NCBI RefSeq assembly: GCF_008728515.1
Contig: NC_044984.1
Location: 125,979,349-126,043,348 of the forward strand
DNA from: Papio anubis
Taxonomy: Eukaryota > Chordata > Mammalia > Primates > Cercopithecidae
Direction: 5' to 3'
Length of the DNA stretch: 64,000 bases
Shown: positions 33,003 through 44,445 of the stretch, one piece after another
How positions within the stretch are numbered: the stretch's first letter is position 1
How the letters are laid out: each line of letters starts with the position of its first letter
Position numbers and translations under genes: made by a program
The notes under the pieces: model-generated
The model's input: the letters and a program-made list of their open reading frames with translations, nothing else
Databases searched by the model: none
Told to the model about the DNA's origin: nothing

Positions 33003-34607
33003 GGGAGCCTTTGCTGGGAAAGACTCCTGCTGAGAGGAGCCCTGTGTTGTGGAGGCTGTGGTTCTGAATCTCTCAGCAGGTGTGATTCTCTGCTCATTCA
33101 AGTTAACTAAACTATAAATCATACCTGCCACATCCCATTCCCATTGGTTTCTGTCGATTCAATGCTCATTTCTTGTTAGAAAGTTCTCTGGGCATCAGGA
33201 GTAGCTCCATACGCAAAATGAAGCAGGTGTGGCAACTTCAGACAACCGAGTGTCCGCTGGGCTCTGCCTGCAGGTGTCTCCTGTTTCATGAAACCAACTT
33301 GGCCCTGATCGGCCCATTATGATAGGAAGGGCGGAGTTCGCTCCTGGGGACGGAGGGGCCGGCTCTGGGAGGATGAACTGAGGCTCAAACAAGATGACAT
33401 GACTGTGGCAGGTGTTCCTGCCCAGGTCCCTCTGACATTGCAGGTGCCATGCTCGCCCCACATCCCACCCACGTCCTCCTTTGTCCCATCTCTAGAGGCA
33501 TCCAGGAATGCCCATCTTAAGGGAATTCCTCCCTAAGCCCATGTTCTCTCCCAGCACGCCCTTTAGTTCTCCTCCAATTTCTCCAAAAGCCTTGCCTTTT
33601 AATTTGTTTTAAATGGTGGGCTTTAAAAATAAATTTATTTTTACCATGAATATGCTGTGATTCTAAATGAAATGTCGTCTCCCTCAACATTTACCTTAGA
33701 TAAAGGAATCTCAAGTTCTCTCTGCGGAGCAACCCTGTCTTTGTGAACCTCAGAGAGATGTTAAACACACACAGAAACACGGAGATGTGTGTGTTTTCTC
33801 AGACTCAATATAGCACAGCATGGACTTGTCTTCTTCAAATTTTTCATTCTTTTCCTTCCCCTACTACTGGTTTTAGGATGGACTTTCTGCATCTTTGTTG
33901 CTTACCTTTTGACAAGTGCATTTGGTTGTACACTTTCATTAATAGCCATCTCTGCCTCCTTTCTGAATTATAATTAGTAATTTCAACTATTATTGCCCTC
34001 TGGCTGACAGGCTGTTAACATACAACCTTTTACCTGGGTTTGGTTTTATTTCTTCTGTCAATGCTATTATTTAATAATTATTTAATATTGTACCACATGC
34101 ATCATTTTCTTTTCTCACCATAACTTACTGTATTTTCAAACTGCTTCTCAGCAAATTATCTTCTTTATGCGTTTCCTTCAGAATTCTAGTAGGGAGAGGG
34201 TCCTGGAGTTAATCCTCCTTTTCTGTATCTTTTGAAAACAGTTCTAGTCTCATGAACTCCTCATATTTTTACTTTCCATCTAGCCCTGTTCAAAACGTGT
34301 GGCTGCCTCCGGGGATCCTGGGAGATGTTCCTCCTAAGAGGTTGACTTGGAATCACCTCGCAGGATATTCCTCCCCAGGGCCCCTCCGGGGATGTCTCAG
34401 CTCACTCTCTTGCCCCACCTGTAAATAGCCTCTGTGGGGGCTGCGATGAACCCAGCTTTCGTGGCCCCAGGGCTTCACCCCCTCTCTGCGGGCCCCACCA
34501 CTGCCCTTGTCTTCGGGCTTGAGCCTGGGGTGGCTCTGGCCAGCGAAGGGATGGGGACGGTCTGCAGAATCCTCAGGCTTCCCGTGTCCACGTCCCTGGC
34601 TCCCTCA
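33003..34607. other. Spacer DNA with an AT-rich stretch
   Basis: About 33,590-34,290 is clearly richer in A and T than the surroundings and may be an old LINE or LTR remnant that I cannot name. No gene recognised. Confidence 0.5.
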
Positions 34608-34937
34608 CGCACTGGAACAGGACTCTGCCAGCAGCTGGGGGAGACCGTCCCTGGCTCCCTCACAGCACTGGAACAGGACTCCTGCCAGCGGCTGGGGAGA
34701 CCGTCCTAGCTCCTCACCGCACTGGAACAGGACTCCTGCCAGCGGCTGGGGAGACCGTCCCTGGCTCCTCACCGCTGGAACAGGACTCCTGCCAGCGGCT
34801 GAGGGAGGAACCCGTCCCTGGCTCCTCACGCTGGGTGGGACTCCTGCCAGCAGCTGGGGAGACCCGTTCCTGGCTCCTCACCGCACTGGAACAGGACTCC
34901 TGCCAGCAGCTGGGAGACCATTCTCTGGGCATCCTCG
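34608..34937. repeat. Minisatellite, about 54-bp unit, six copies
   Basis: Units start near 34,608, 34,665, 34,719, 34,774, 34,830 and 34,883. They share ctggaacaggactcctgcc, agcggctggggagacc and gtccctggctcctca. Unit length is often 54 or 57, which keeps frames open across the array. Confidence 0.93.
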
Positions 34938-36267
34938 AAGGCAACGAGCTGCTGCATGGGCTGGCTTTTAGGCAGCGAGATAATTCACGGCTCATCAGTA
35001 ACACGCATCCTGCTGGGTGTCTCCACAACTGCAGTGGGAAAATAGGTCTCTTACGGAAGATTAAGGAGAAAAGGTCTCTCCCTACAGACTCCTCCTGAGC
35101 AGCCATGCACGTAGCGTTTACTCTAATGGGCGATGGGATTTTAACCAGCACATGTTCAGAAGGCAGGAGGCACACCTGGAAGCCATGCGTCAGGTGATGG
35201 CCTGATTGAGCTAGCGAAGCACGGGCATCTTGGTGGGGTCCGTTCCTGATCGAGGCGTTCTCCCAGCATCGTGAGCAGCGTGGGACTCAGAGGCTCCCGG
35301 ATGCCCCGGAGGCTGAGCCCTGCAGTGGGGCAAGGAATGGACACAAATGCTGGGCACGTGTTGTGTTAGCCTTGGGAGGTCTTGGCAGCAGCCCGGGTCC
35401 AGGCACACAGGCATCATCAGTATGCTCCTGCTGGGGCTGTGGGGGTGGGCACCAAGTCCAGCTGAGGACACAGGCAGGTGTGCGGCTGTGAGTGCTGGGA
35501 GGGTGGCCCATAACCTTGGCAGCCCAGGCCCACACCTGCTTGTAACACTGACCAGAGGCTCCGTGTGCATTTGGCTGCCAGCCATGAAGCAGGCTCTGAG
35601 CTTCCCCTGGGGTGTGGGTTCTCCATTTTTCAGTGGATTCGGCAGGGGCTTTCCTGGGTGCATTTGCCCCCTGCGTTGGAGTGCTGTGCAAGTTAAATCA
35701 AAGGCGAAAAACAATCTTGATCACAAAGCTGCTCAAACTACTCTGTCACTCTGGTCTCTGGTGTCCCAAGAGGTCTTTGTGTTCATCTCAGGAAACAGGA
35801 TCATAGAGTAAAAGACCCTCTAAGACTCCTCTGTGTGAGGTCCTAAATGGGAGGATGGGTGGAGGTGTGGCGCCCACCTGACCTTCCCTCTGTCCACATA
35901 TGTCCCGCCCCTGCTCATGGGCGGGAGTCATGTGACTGGTGGCACAGCCAATGGGCTGAGGGCAGGAGGGACCTGGTGACACCGGCTGAGGTGGGCTTAG
36001 GCCCCTCCAGCTGCATATTTCCTGCCGCCCTAGCCACATGCTCTCTTGAGTGTGGGCATGAGGCGCGGAGCCTTGGTCATCAGGGCCCCGAGTGACTCTG
36101 TGGAGCTGAGCTGAGCCCCAGCCCACTGTGCTCACGGAGTGTGGGTGAGAAAGAACTGAGGTTTTGTGCTGCTGCTGGGATTTCAGACATTTGCTACCGG
36201 AGAAGTTGTCCCAGGGGTCCCAGACCTGGGCCTCCTCCTCGCTCAGTGCATCTTGGGAACTCTGAGC
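34938..36267. other. Spacer DNA, nothing recognised
   Basis: Unique sequence with no recognised repeat or gene. Confidence 0.5.
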
Positions 36268-36390
36268 ATTACCATCTTCGTCTCTAAAGTGAGAAGCATC
36301 ATCACCAAACCTCATTCGCTTATGGTGAAGAGTAAATGAGTTAACACAGCAAAGCTTTAGAACAGTGTGTGGCAAATACAGTCACTGTGT
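36268..36390 (+). mobile_element. MIR fragment
   Basis: taccatcttcgtctctaaag, then gagtaaatgagttaacac and ttagaacagtgtgtggcaaa, matches the 3' half of MIR. Confidence 0.7.
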
Positions 36391-39300
36391 TGGTGTTGAC
36401 CATAAGGAGGGGAATCAAACTTTTGAAGGCCTTGATTGCCAGTCTCAGGAGTTTTGTCTTCATTTTAGAGGCCTGCCTTTTTCACAGTGTCTCCTGCACA
36501 CACTAATTCTATAGAATATTAAGACGTCGCATGAAAACAGTATTCTGTGATAATTTTTTTTATTTTTTACAAGCAGTGGATTAGCAAAGTGAATGCATTA
36601 CTTTTTTTACTGCAGAACTTGTCAGTGCCTTTAATAGGAGGGATGAGTCTCCAGGAGAGTTTGTTGTCAGGATTTAACACTTATTCTTGGAAAAGCAGTG
36701 ATTTGTGCTGGAAATGAACTGGGCAGACCCTGCTCCTATCTCCATCTGCCCCAATCTCAGTGCCCTCCACTCCCCTCCAGCAGCGCCTGTAATGAAGTCA
36801 CTGGACAACACCCACAAATGGAGGAGGGGAGGAGCATCACTGTCCACCCCAGGATCATGACGAGGGCTCTGTAACTTTAACAAATGCGCAGGAGACACCT
36901 GGCCTCAAGCTTGTGCAGCAGCTCTGGAGCCTGCCCTCCCTTGTCACCCACAACACCATGACTTTGGAGGGTCTCAGTTCAGTCCTCCCTCCAGAGGGAC
37001 TGTCAGTGCTAGCCAGAAAATCACCCCTCAACGACCGGGCCCAGCTGCCCTCCGTCGGAGAGCAGAGAAAGCAGACCTCCAGGAGATTCTCACTCCGCCA
37101 AGGAGACATCTCCACCCAGTGCTCATCCTGAGCAAGGGCACTGGGAGGAAGAAACGCAATTTTTAAAACTGTGCTGCGAACGATGGCTTCTGCTGCTTGC
37201 ATCTCTAGAGAGCTCTGGGCACTTAACATCCTTCCACCCACACGCCCGAGTCTGTGCAGGAACCTCCCCCACGCGGAGGAGACTGCATTTCCCAATAGCA
37301 GATTCAAGTCCTGAACTTCCTGTACCGTAAAGTGTTATCCACACTGGGGAGTGCCAGCCTGAGACTCAACTATCGAGAAAAACAGGAAGAATTCAGTCCA
37401 TGGCCTCAATGCACTCATTTGGCTCCCAAACGGCGAATCTCATCAATGAGATTCTCAGCTAGAAGAGTCCACACTGAACTCATGCAGAGGCCAAAGTACA
37501 CAGGCCTGGGGTTCTTGGTACCAGAGATCTCTGAGCAGTTTTCTGAACTTTCCAATTTCCTGTTGAAGACATGGGAACACGTGGCACACAGGCATGGAGA
37601 CCTGGAAACCAACAGGTGACCTCAGGGAGGTTTGTGAAGCTCGCTGATGAGAAGACACTTGGACAGAGGTGGCTGGCTATCCCCCACGTCCATTTTCCCT
37701 CCTGGGACCAGAGCTGACTCCATTTCTCAGCCTGCCTTGCAATGAGCATAGTCAGGTGAGCACCTGTATGCAGGGGAATGTGGGCAGAAGCGATGTGCAT
37801 CACATCCAGGCCTGGGCCCTAAACTTCCCATGGTCCCCTGACATGACCCCCTTCTTCCTGTTGACTGGGATGGTGACACCAGATGACCCTGGAAGCCACA
37901 TGTTGATGGTAGCTGAGCAACCACCAGTCTGGGTCCTTGAGTGATTGCATGGAGCAGAGTCTTCCTGCTAACTGCCATGACCACTCCACATTCCTGTGAA
38001 AGAGAAACGAGTGTTTTCTTCATGAGATTGTTGAGTTTTAGATGTTTGTGTGCTGATACAGCTAAGCCTGGCCCAATACACAGGGTGAGGGCAGACTTTC
38101 CCCAAAGAAGAGGAAAATGGTGTTGGGAAGAGCAGAGGCAGGAGGGCTGGGGTGGGAGGGTGACTGGCTCTCCCTGGGGAGGAGTGTGCGGGATGGGGCC
38201 GTGGGCCTGTGGGCAGTTGGGTAGGGGAGCTGGCAGCTGCCTTCTCACTCTCTCTGGAAAGGCGGCCCCAGGGTTCTCAGAGCTGGAGACCCTCGGTCCG
38301 GCAGAAAAAGGCAGCCCAGTCCTCTTGCAGAGGAGAGAATACACCCATGTCTGGGGGCTGCCTTTCTCCCCCACGCTCGTGTGGCTGAACAGTGGCTACA
38401 GCCCCTTCAGTCCTGTGTCCTCCCTTCTGCCAGCAACCCCTGAGCTGCCGGGGTGGCGTGGGGTGTGGACCAGGAGCCCCAGCTGTCACCACTCGAGCCC
38501 ATGGGCCAGAGCTGGCCTGGCTCTGTTCCTACGTCTGCAGGAGACCTGGAGGGTATGGGAGGCTGAGTGGGGGAAGCTGGCCCCTCATCAGTGGGCTGAG
38601 CAGTGGCCACGCCGTAGACATGGCACCATGCTGACCTCTTTTTGCTCTGGGTTCCTGAGGGAGGCCTTCTCCCTGGACTCGCACTTAGAGCAGGCTGTCC
38701 TTGGGCCCAGTGCCCTGCATGTCCATCGATTAGGGGATGGTGAGGGGTGAGACTGGGCTGAACGAGGACAGATTGCACCGTGACAAACATCCCAACAGCA
38801 GCTTCTCGGGCTGGCTGTGGAGGGCTCACATTTCAGAATTCATAAGCTCAGTCGTGCCAAATGCAATTACTTTTATGTAACTGGAGTTATTCTCTCTTTT
38901 GCCCCAATATTCTGACTGATGCAGAAAACATAATTTAGTCAATTCTAGGAAAACTCACTCAAGTTCAAAGTAATGCAGTAGAAGGTACGGGTGTGGGGGC
39001 TTTGCAGAAACAAGGGAATTAACCATAACTTTAAGAAAATACTTTCATTCTCCTTTGCAGGGGGTGCAGAAAGGGGACTGGGGTACTTGGCTGTGGGGAC
39101 TATGTCAGCTTCTAGCCCTGCTCTAGAATGTGGAAGTCTCTGGAGTAGGGTGGGAAAATACCCCAGGTCCTCCCTGGCCCCATCACCCACCGGGGCCTCT
39201 TGCTGTCTGAACCCAGCCTGAAGCCAGCTGACCAGGGCTGTGGGAAGCCCAGTTCTAGGGTTCTGCTCCCCCAGCCCCCACAAATTCACAGCACAGCAGG

Positions 39301-39404
39301 AAGGGCAGGACATGGATGGGAGGGCATCAGGGCCACAGGCCCAGGACAGGCATACGGGTTGCTCTTCAGGGCATTTGCAGGTACACTAAGAAGCTGCAAG
39401 AGGG
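36391..39404. other. Spacer DNA, nothing recognised
   Basis: Unique sequence. Open frames up to 269 codons (37,941-38,750) start and end without any recognisable domain or splice context. Confidence 0.5.
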
Positions 39405-39471
39405 ACACACACAGATACACACACATACACACACTCACACAGTCACACACACACACACACACACACACACC
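39405..39471. repeat. (CA)n microsatellite
   Basis: acacac run interrupted by agatacac, catacac, ctcacac and gtcacac phrases, with a pure (CA) stretch at about 39,443-39,470. Confidence 0.95.
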
Positions 39472-39624
39472 CCTGCCCTCCCATCTCCAGACCTTGTGGT
39501 CACAATGACCCTCCTCCTCAGCTTCCTGGCACTGCTGGACCTGTCCTGAAGGCTCTTTTGGCTGGAAGTGGATTGGCGGGGATCTGAGAGCACCTGCTCT
39601 CAGGTGAGTCCTGCTTTACTCATG

Positions 39625-40680
39625 TCAGAGATTTAGACTAAAACAAACACAAAACGCATCAAAGACCTAAGTGTAAGAGCTAAAAGTATAAAACTCTTAT
39701 AAAAAATAAGTGTAAATTTTCATGGTCTTAGATTAGGTAGCACTGTCTTAGATGTGCTGTCAGAAGCACATACAACCACAGGAAAAAAATACGTCAATTG
39801 AATTTCGTCAAAATTTAAAACTTTTGTGCATTAAAGTTCATGATCAAGAAAGTGAGAAGAAAACCCAGAGAATGAGTGAAATATTTGCAAATCATACATC
39901 TGGGACAAGTATCCAGAATATATAAAAATTCTTAGAACTCAACAACATAAAGAAAAATAACCAAATTAAACAGTAGGCAAAGGATTCAAAGAGACCTTTG
40001 TCCAAAGAAGATACACAAATGACCAATGAGTATGTGAAAAGATACTCAGCAGCTACTCACTATGGAGATACCACTTTCCACTCACACTGATGGCTATAAT
40101 AAAAAAACAGAAATGACAAGTGCAGTGAAGATGTGGAGAAACTGCGTTTCTCATAGATTGCTGATGGGAGAGTACCATGGTGCAGCCAATGTAGAAACAG
40201 TTTGGCAGTTCCTTAAAAAATTAAACAGAGCTACCATCTGACCAGGCTATTCCACTCCTGTGTATTTATACACAAGGGAATTGCAGACATATGTTCACGC
40301 AAACACTAGTATGAGCATGTTCATAGCAGCATTATTCACAGTACCCAAAAAGTGGGAACCCCAATGCCCGTTGAAAGATGAATGAATAAACAAAGCATGA
40401 TGTGGTCACACCATGGAACGTGACTGTGTCCTCAGCCATGAAGGGAATGAAGCACTGACACAGGCCACCATGTGGCTGCACCTCAAAAACATGATGCCAA
40501 AAGAAAGAAGCCACACTCCATGGCCATGTGTTTTATGATCCTATTCATAGAAAACGTCCGGAGCAGCCAGCGCTACGGAGACAGAAAGCAGATTCATGGT
40601 TGCCAGGAGCTGGAGGTGAGGGATAGAGAATGGGGAGTGACCTGGAATGTGTGTGTAATTTTGAGGGTGGGGTCAGGTAC
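39625..40680 (+). mobile_element. Old L1 3' end, part 1
   Basis: Late ORF2 and 3' end of an old L1: aaagacctaagtgtaagagc, aagtgagaagaaaacccag, tggcagttccttaaaaaatt, attcacagtacccaaaaagt and ttcatggttgccaggagctg. Frames are broken. It is interrupted at 40,681 by an LTR and resumes at 41,031. Confidence 0.92.
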
Positions 40681-41025
40681 TTGTCTGTTCTCACACTGCC
40701 ATAAGGAAATCCCTGAGACTGGGTAATTTATAAAGGAAAGGGATTTAGTTGACAGTTCCACATTGCCGTGGAGGCCTCAGGAAACTTACAATCATGGCGG
40801 AATGTACCTCTTCACAGGGCTGCAGGAGAGAGAATGAGTGCCAGCAGGGGAAATGCGACGCTTATAAAACCATCAGAGACTCACTCATTATCACGAGAAC
40901 GGCACGGGGGGAACCACCCCGTGACTCAGTCACCTCCCACTGGGTCCCTCCTGTGACATGTGGGGATTATGGGGATTACAAGTCAAGATGAGATTTGGCT
41001 GGGGACACAGAGCCCAAGCATATCA
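40681..41025 (-). mobile_element. MST/THE1-type MaLR solo LTR inside the L1
   Basis: Reverse LTR from ttgtctgttctcacactgcc to cccaagcatatca, with gactgggtaatttataaagg and caatcatggcgg. Flanked by a 5-bp near duplication ggtac (40,676-40,680) and ggtag (41,026-41,030), so it inserted into the L1. Confidence 0.92.
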
Positions 41026-41030
41026 GGTAG

Positions 41031-41165
41031 TGATGAAAATACTCTGGAATTAGATAGTGGTGACTGTTGCATAAACTTAGGAATATACTAGAAGTACTAA
41101 CTTGTGCAGTTTGAGATGGTGAATTCTATGGTATGTGAATGATATTTAAGTTTTTAAGTGTAAAA
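41031..41165 (+). mobile_element. Old L1 3' end, part 2
   Basis: Continues the L1: aatactctggaattagatag, tggtgactgttgcataaac and gatggtgaattctatggta, typical of the L1 3' untranslated end. Confidence 0.88.
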
Positions 41166-41850
41166 GATAAAAGAATTGAGTGACTGGACACATTGGGGGT
41201 GCAGGCATGGGCAGGGCAGGCCCAGTGTTTGCACTCAGGGTAGCAGGAAACAGCCCCCACCTCTGAGGCCCCTGCGCCTGGGAGGCCAGAGTGAGGGTCT
41301 CATTTCTTCTTCATTTCTTCCTCGGACAGGGAGGCAAGGGCAGCGGTGGGTGGCTAGTGTGGGGCGGTGCGGGCTCCTCTCCTGGGCTTGGCTGTCTCCT
41401 GCACAGCATCTGTCCCTCCCTGGCTGTCTTCTGGTGCCTAATCCCCTGGGTATCCCAGGTGTCTGGTTTCTCCTTCAGGAACCTGGGTCAGTTCTGTTCC
41501 CGTCCTGAGATGCCACGCCTGGAGAGGCGTCCCCAGTCCCAGCCCCAGGAGCCCCACCTTCCCCCGGGTCAAGGCCCCCAGCCCGACACGGCCTCTCTGG
41601 CATCTCTAGAAAAAGCCCTGCTCCCACAGAGAGGGGCCGCCTGCCCTACCATTTCTTCTTTTTAAATTAACTTTCCCAACATTTTCCTATTCTAAGCACA
41701 ACTCATCGTTGGAGGAAATTTAGAGAATGTACACAAGGATTACATAAAAAGAAAAATGTCCTCCTCTATGGCCAAATCTTTCCCAAGTTGCACAAATACA
41801 GACAAGTGATACGTCTTTCTTTGTTAACAAAAAAATGCAACCACCACGTC
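41166..41850. other. Spacer DNA, nothing recognised
   Basis: Unique sequence with no recognised gene or repeat. Confidence 0.5.
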
Positions 41851-41860
41851 CAGGTTATTC

Positions 41861-42166
41861 TTTTTTTTTTTTTTTTTTCTCTTGAGACGGAGTCTCACCC
41901 TGTCGCCCCAGCTGGAGTGCAGTGGCTCAATCTTGGCTCACTGCAAGCTCCACCTCCCCGGTTCACCTCATTCTCCTGCCTCAGCCTCCCGAGTAGCTGG
42001 GACTACAGGTGCCCGCCACCATGCCTGGCTAATGTTTTGTATTTTTAGTAGAGACGGGGTTTCACTGTGTTAGCCAGGATGGTCTCGATCTCCTGACCTC
42101 ATGATCCGCCTGCCTCGGCCTCCCAAAGTGCTGGGATTACAGGCGTGAGTCACCGTGCCTGGCCCT
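41861..42166 (-). mobile_element. AluY-like element
   Basis: Full-length reverse Alu with an 18-base T run and a perfect 9-bp flanking duplication aggttattc (41,852-41,860 and 42,167-42,175). The reverse complement contains gagatcgagaccatcctgg and gtggagcttgcagtgagc, features of AluY. It is the youngest-looking element in the window. Confidence 0.93.
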
Positions 42167-42175
42167 AGGTTATTC

Positions 42176-42891
42176 CTAAGCCTGACTTTCTCACGGCATG
42201 GTGTTTTGTAAACGGTTCTTCATGAAAATAAAATAACCCTCCTGGGCCTCTGTTTCAGCGGCTGCACAGCATCCCCAGCGCCATTTGCATGGAGAACCTG
42301 ACCCCTCATTCGTGAGGCAGAAACTCACCTGAGCTGAGCTCCAGGCATCTCTGCGGGGAAGCAGGGTGGGTGGAGCAGCACCTACCCTCCCCAGTGCCCC
42401 AGAGACAAACTGGCCCAGAACCCTCTTCCAGCAGAGGAGCCCTGTGCCCCTGGGAATGGGGATCAATGGGCCCTGGTGGGTGGGCTCTGCTGCAGAGGGG
42501 GCACTGAGGCCCAGGAGGGTCCCCACAGGCCAGACAGACCAGACGGCGATGGCTTTACCTCTCTGGGCCACGGCAGCCTGTGTCCCTCAGTCTTCCTTTT
42601 GCATCTCAGGAAAAGCCCCACCCCCTTGTCCACTGGGGCACTGGTTTCTGGGTCAGGTGCCTCCCGCTCTCCAGTAATGGCCTTTGCTTTGCCTTGGGGG
42701 AGCCCCGGCCCTGTCGGATGCAGATGAAGATGCCAAGGGGAGCCTAACCGACTGTGGAGCCATCATGGAGGGAGGCAGAGCTAGGGCTGGGGGAGGTCCC
42801 GGCTGCATCACCTGAGCCCCTGGATCCAGCCACACCTGAAGGTAGCTACCCTTGCACCTCTGAGTTACACGAACCAACAAATCCCCTTTCC
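42176..42891. other. Spacer DNA, nothing recognised
   Basis: Unique GC-rich sequence between two Alus. Confidence 0.5.
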
Positions 42892-43152
42892 GTCACCGAG
42901 GCTGGAGTGCAGTGGCACAATCTTGACTCAGTGCAACCTCCACCTCCCAGGTTCAAGCGATTCTCCTGCCTTAGCCTCCCGAGTAGCTGGGATTACAGGA
43001 ATGTCACCATGCCTGGCTAATTTTTGTATTTTTAGTAGAAATGGGGTTTCATTATGTTGACCAGGATGGTCTCACACTCCTGACCTTGTGATCTGCCCAC
43101 CTCGGCCTCCCAGAGTGCTGGGATTACAGGTGTGTGCCACCGCACCCAGCCC
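42892..43152 (-). mobile_element. Alu lacking its 3' end
   Basis: Reverse Alu starting inside the right monomer at gtcaccgaggctggagtgc. The poly-T (A-tail) and adjacent bases are missing, while the 5' end is complete. Loss of a 3' end is not the usual retroposition truncation and points to a later deletion. Confidence 0.9.
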
Positions 43153-44445
43153 CCTTTCATTCTCAAGCCAGCTTGAAATGGTTCTGTCCCTTACAAATGG
43201 AGTCCTGGTTGGTTCCCTTCTCTGTCCCTCCCACCCCAGCTTCAGTCTTAGCAGCCTGGGAGAATTCAGAGACAAATGCGGGGGCCGTGGAGAGCCGGGT
43301 TCTGAGGCTGTGGCCGCTGCCCCCCTCCCGCCACACAGGTGGGCCGATGTTTAGGAAACGCTACTTCCACCGAAGCACCCGCAGCACCCACGACTGGACA
43401 CCCCTCCCCAGGTTTCTGTCTGCTCTGATGAGCCCCCAGCTGCTCTCCCCCGACATCCCTGTGCTCAGCAAGACCCCAGCTCCTCTCTGGTGTTGGATCC
43501 CGTCCCCGCCTCCCCAGCCGTGCTCACCCCTGAAGCAGGAGCTTCTGAATGTCCTGGGTTTCTTGGCTCCTCGCAGAGCCCCAGGGTCCCTGATACATGT
43601 CTGGCACCGGTGGGGCACCCAGTAACTGTTCACCCACTCCCATAAATATGCTGTTTACTGCTGAATTATAAAGGGTGTGGGAACAAGAGAGAGGTTTCAA
43701 ATCACTTTTCATTCTTATGGTTTGAATACATTACACAGTGATCTAATTAGGCTTGTATTTCAAGCAGAGACCACACTTCAAAGTAAAATTTAAAAATAAT
43801 TCTACTATGGGAGGAAATGAATGTTTCTAATATAAAATTTCACCTGCTGTGTTTGGCAGGCAGGGAAGCTTGCGGAGCCTCGTTATCCTAATCGAGGAAG
43901 CCCCAGAAAGGAGAGCCGTTAAGAGAAGTGACGTTTTTCTGGACGTCTGTCCTGAGAGGTTTCCATCCCTCCCGGAGGCTCTGGGTCTCTGAGCACCCCA
44001 GCCTGTGGGTTCTGACAGGACGTGGGTGGGAACGGGAGGGGGACTCAGGCAGGTGCTCCAGCCCCGTGTGGGGAGCAGAGGTTGGATGGTGGGGACTTGC
44101 TCAGACCCTCCTCTTCCTATAGTCGCAGCGCCGCGTGGTGGGACTCTGGACAGTCCTCCCTCTCCGTCTTCCCCTCACTGGGACCCAGCACGGCACAGGA
44201 GGGGCGGCCAACACCGTTTAGACACCAGAACTGTCCGGAGTGTCCTGCCCTCTGTCTCAAGTCACGACCCCGGATTCCCCAGGCAGCCACACACAGCGGT
44301 CTACACCGGGAGAAAGTCGCCGTGAGAAAGTCGCCGTGAGAACTGCGGCAGCACAGGAGGCTCTGTGTGTTTGCCTTTGTTGATCGGTTTGGCTGCAGCT
44401 CTGATGTATTTTTCTGGATCCTGGAATTGAGTTGACACTATCGGT

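Noticed and set aside
37941..38750. 269-codon open frame in the spacer
   Set aside because: GC-rich sequence with random-looking composition, no domain, no splice or promoter context.
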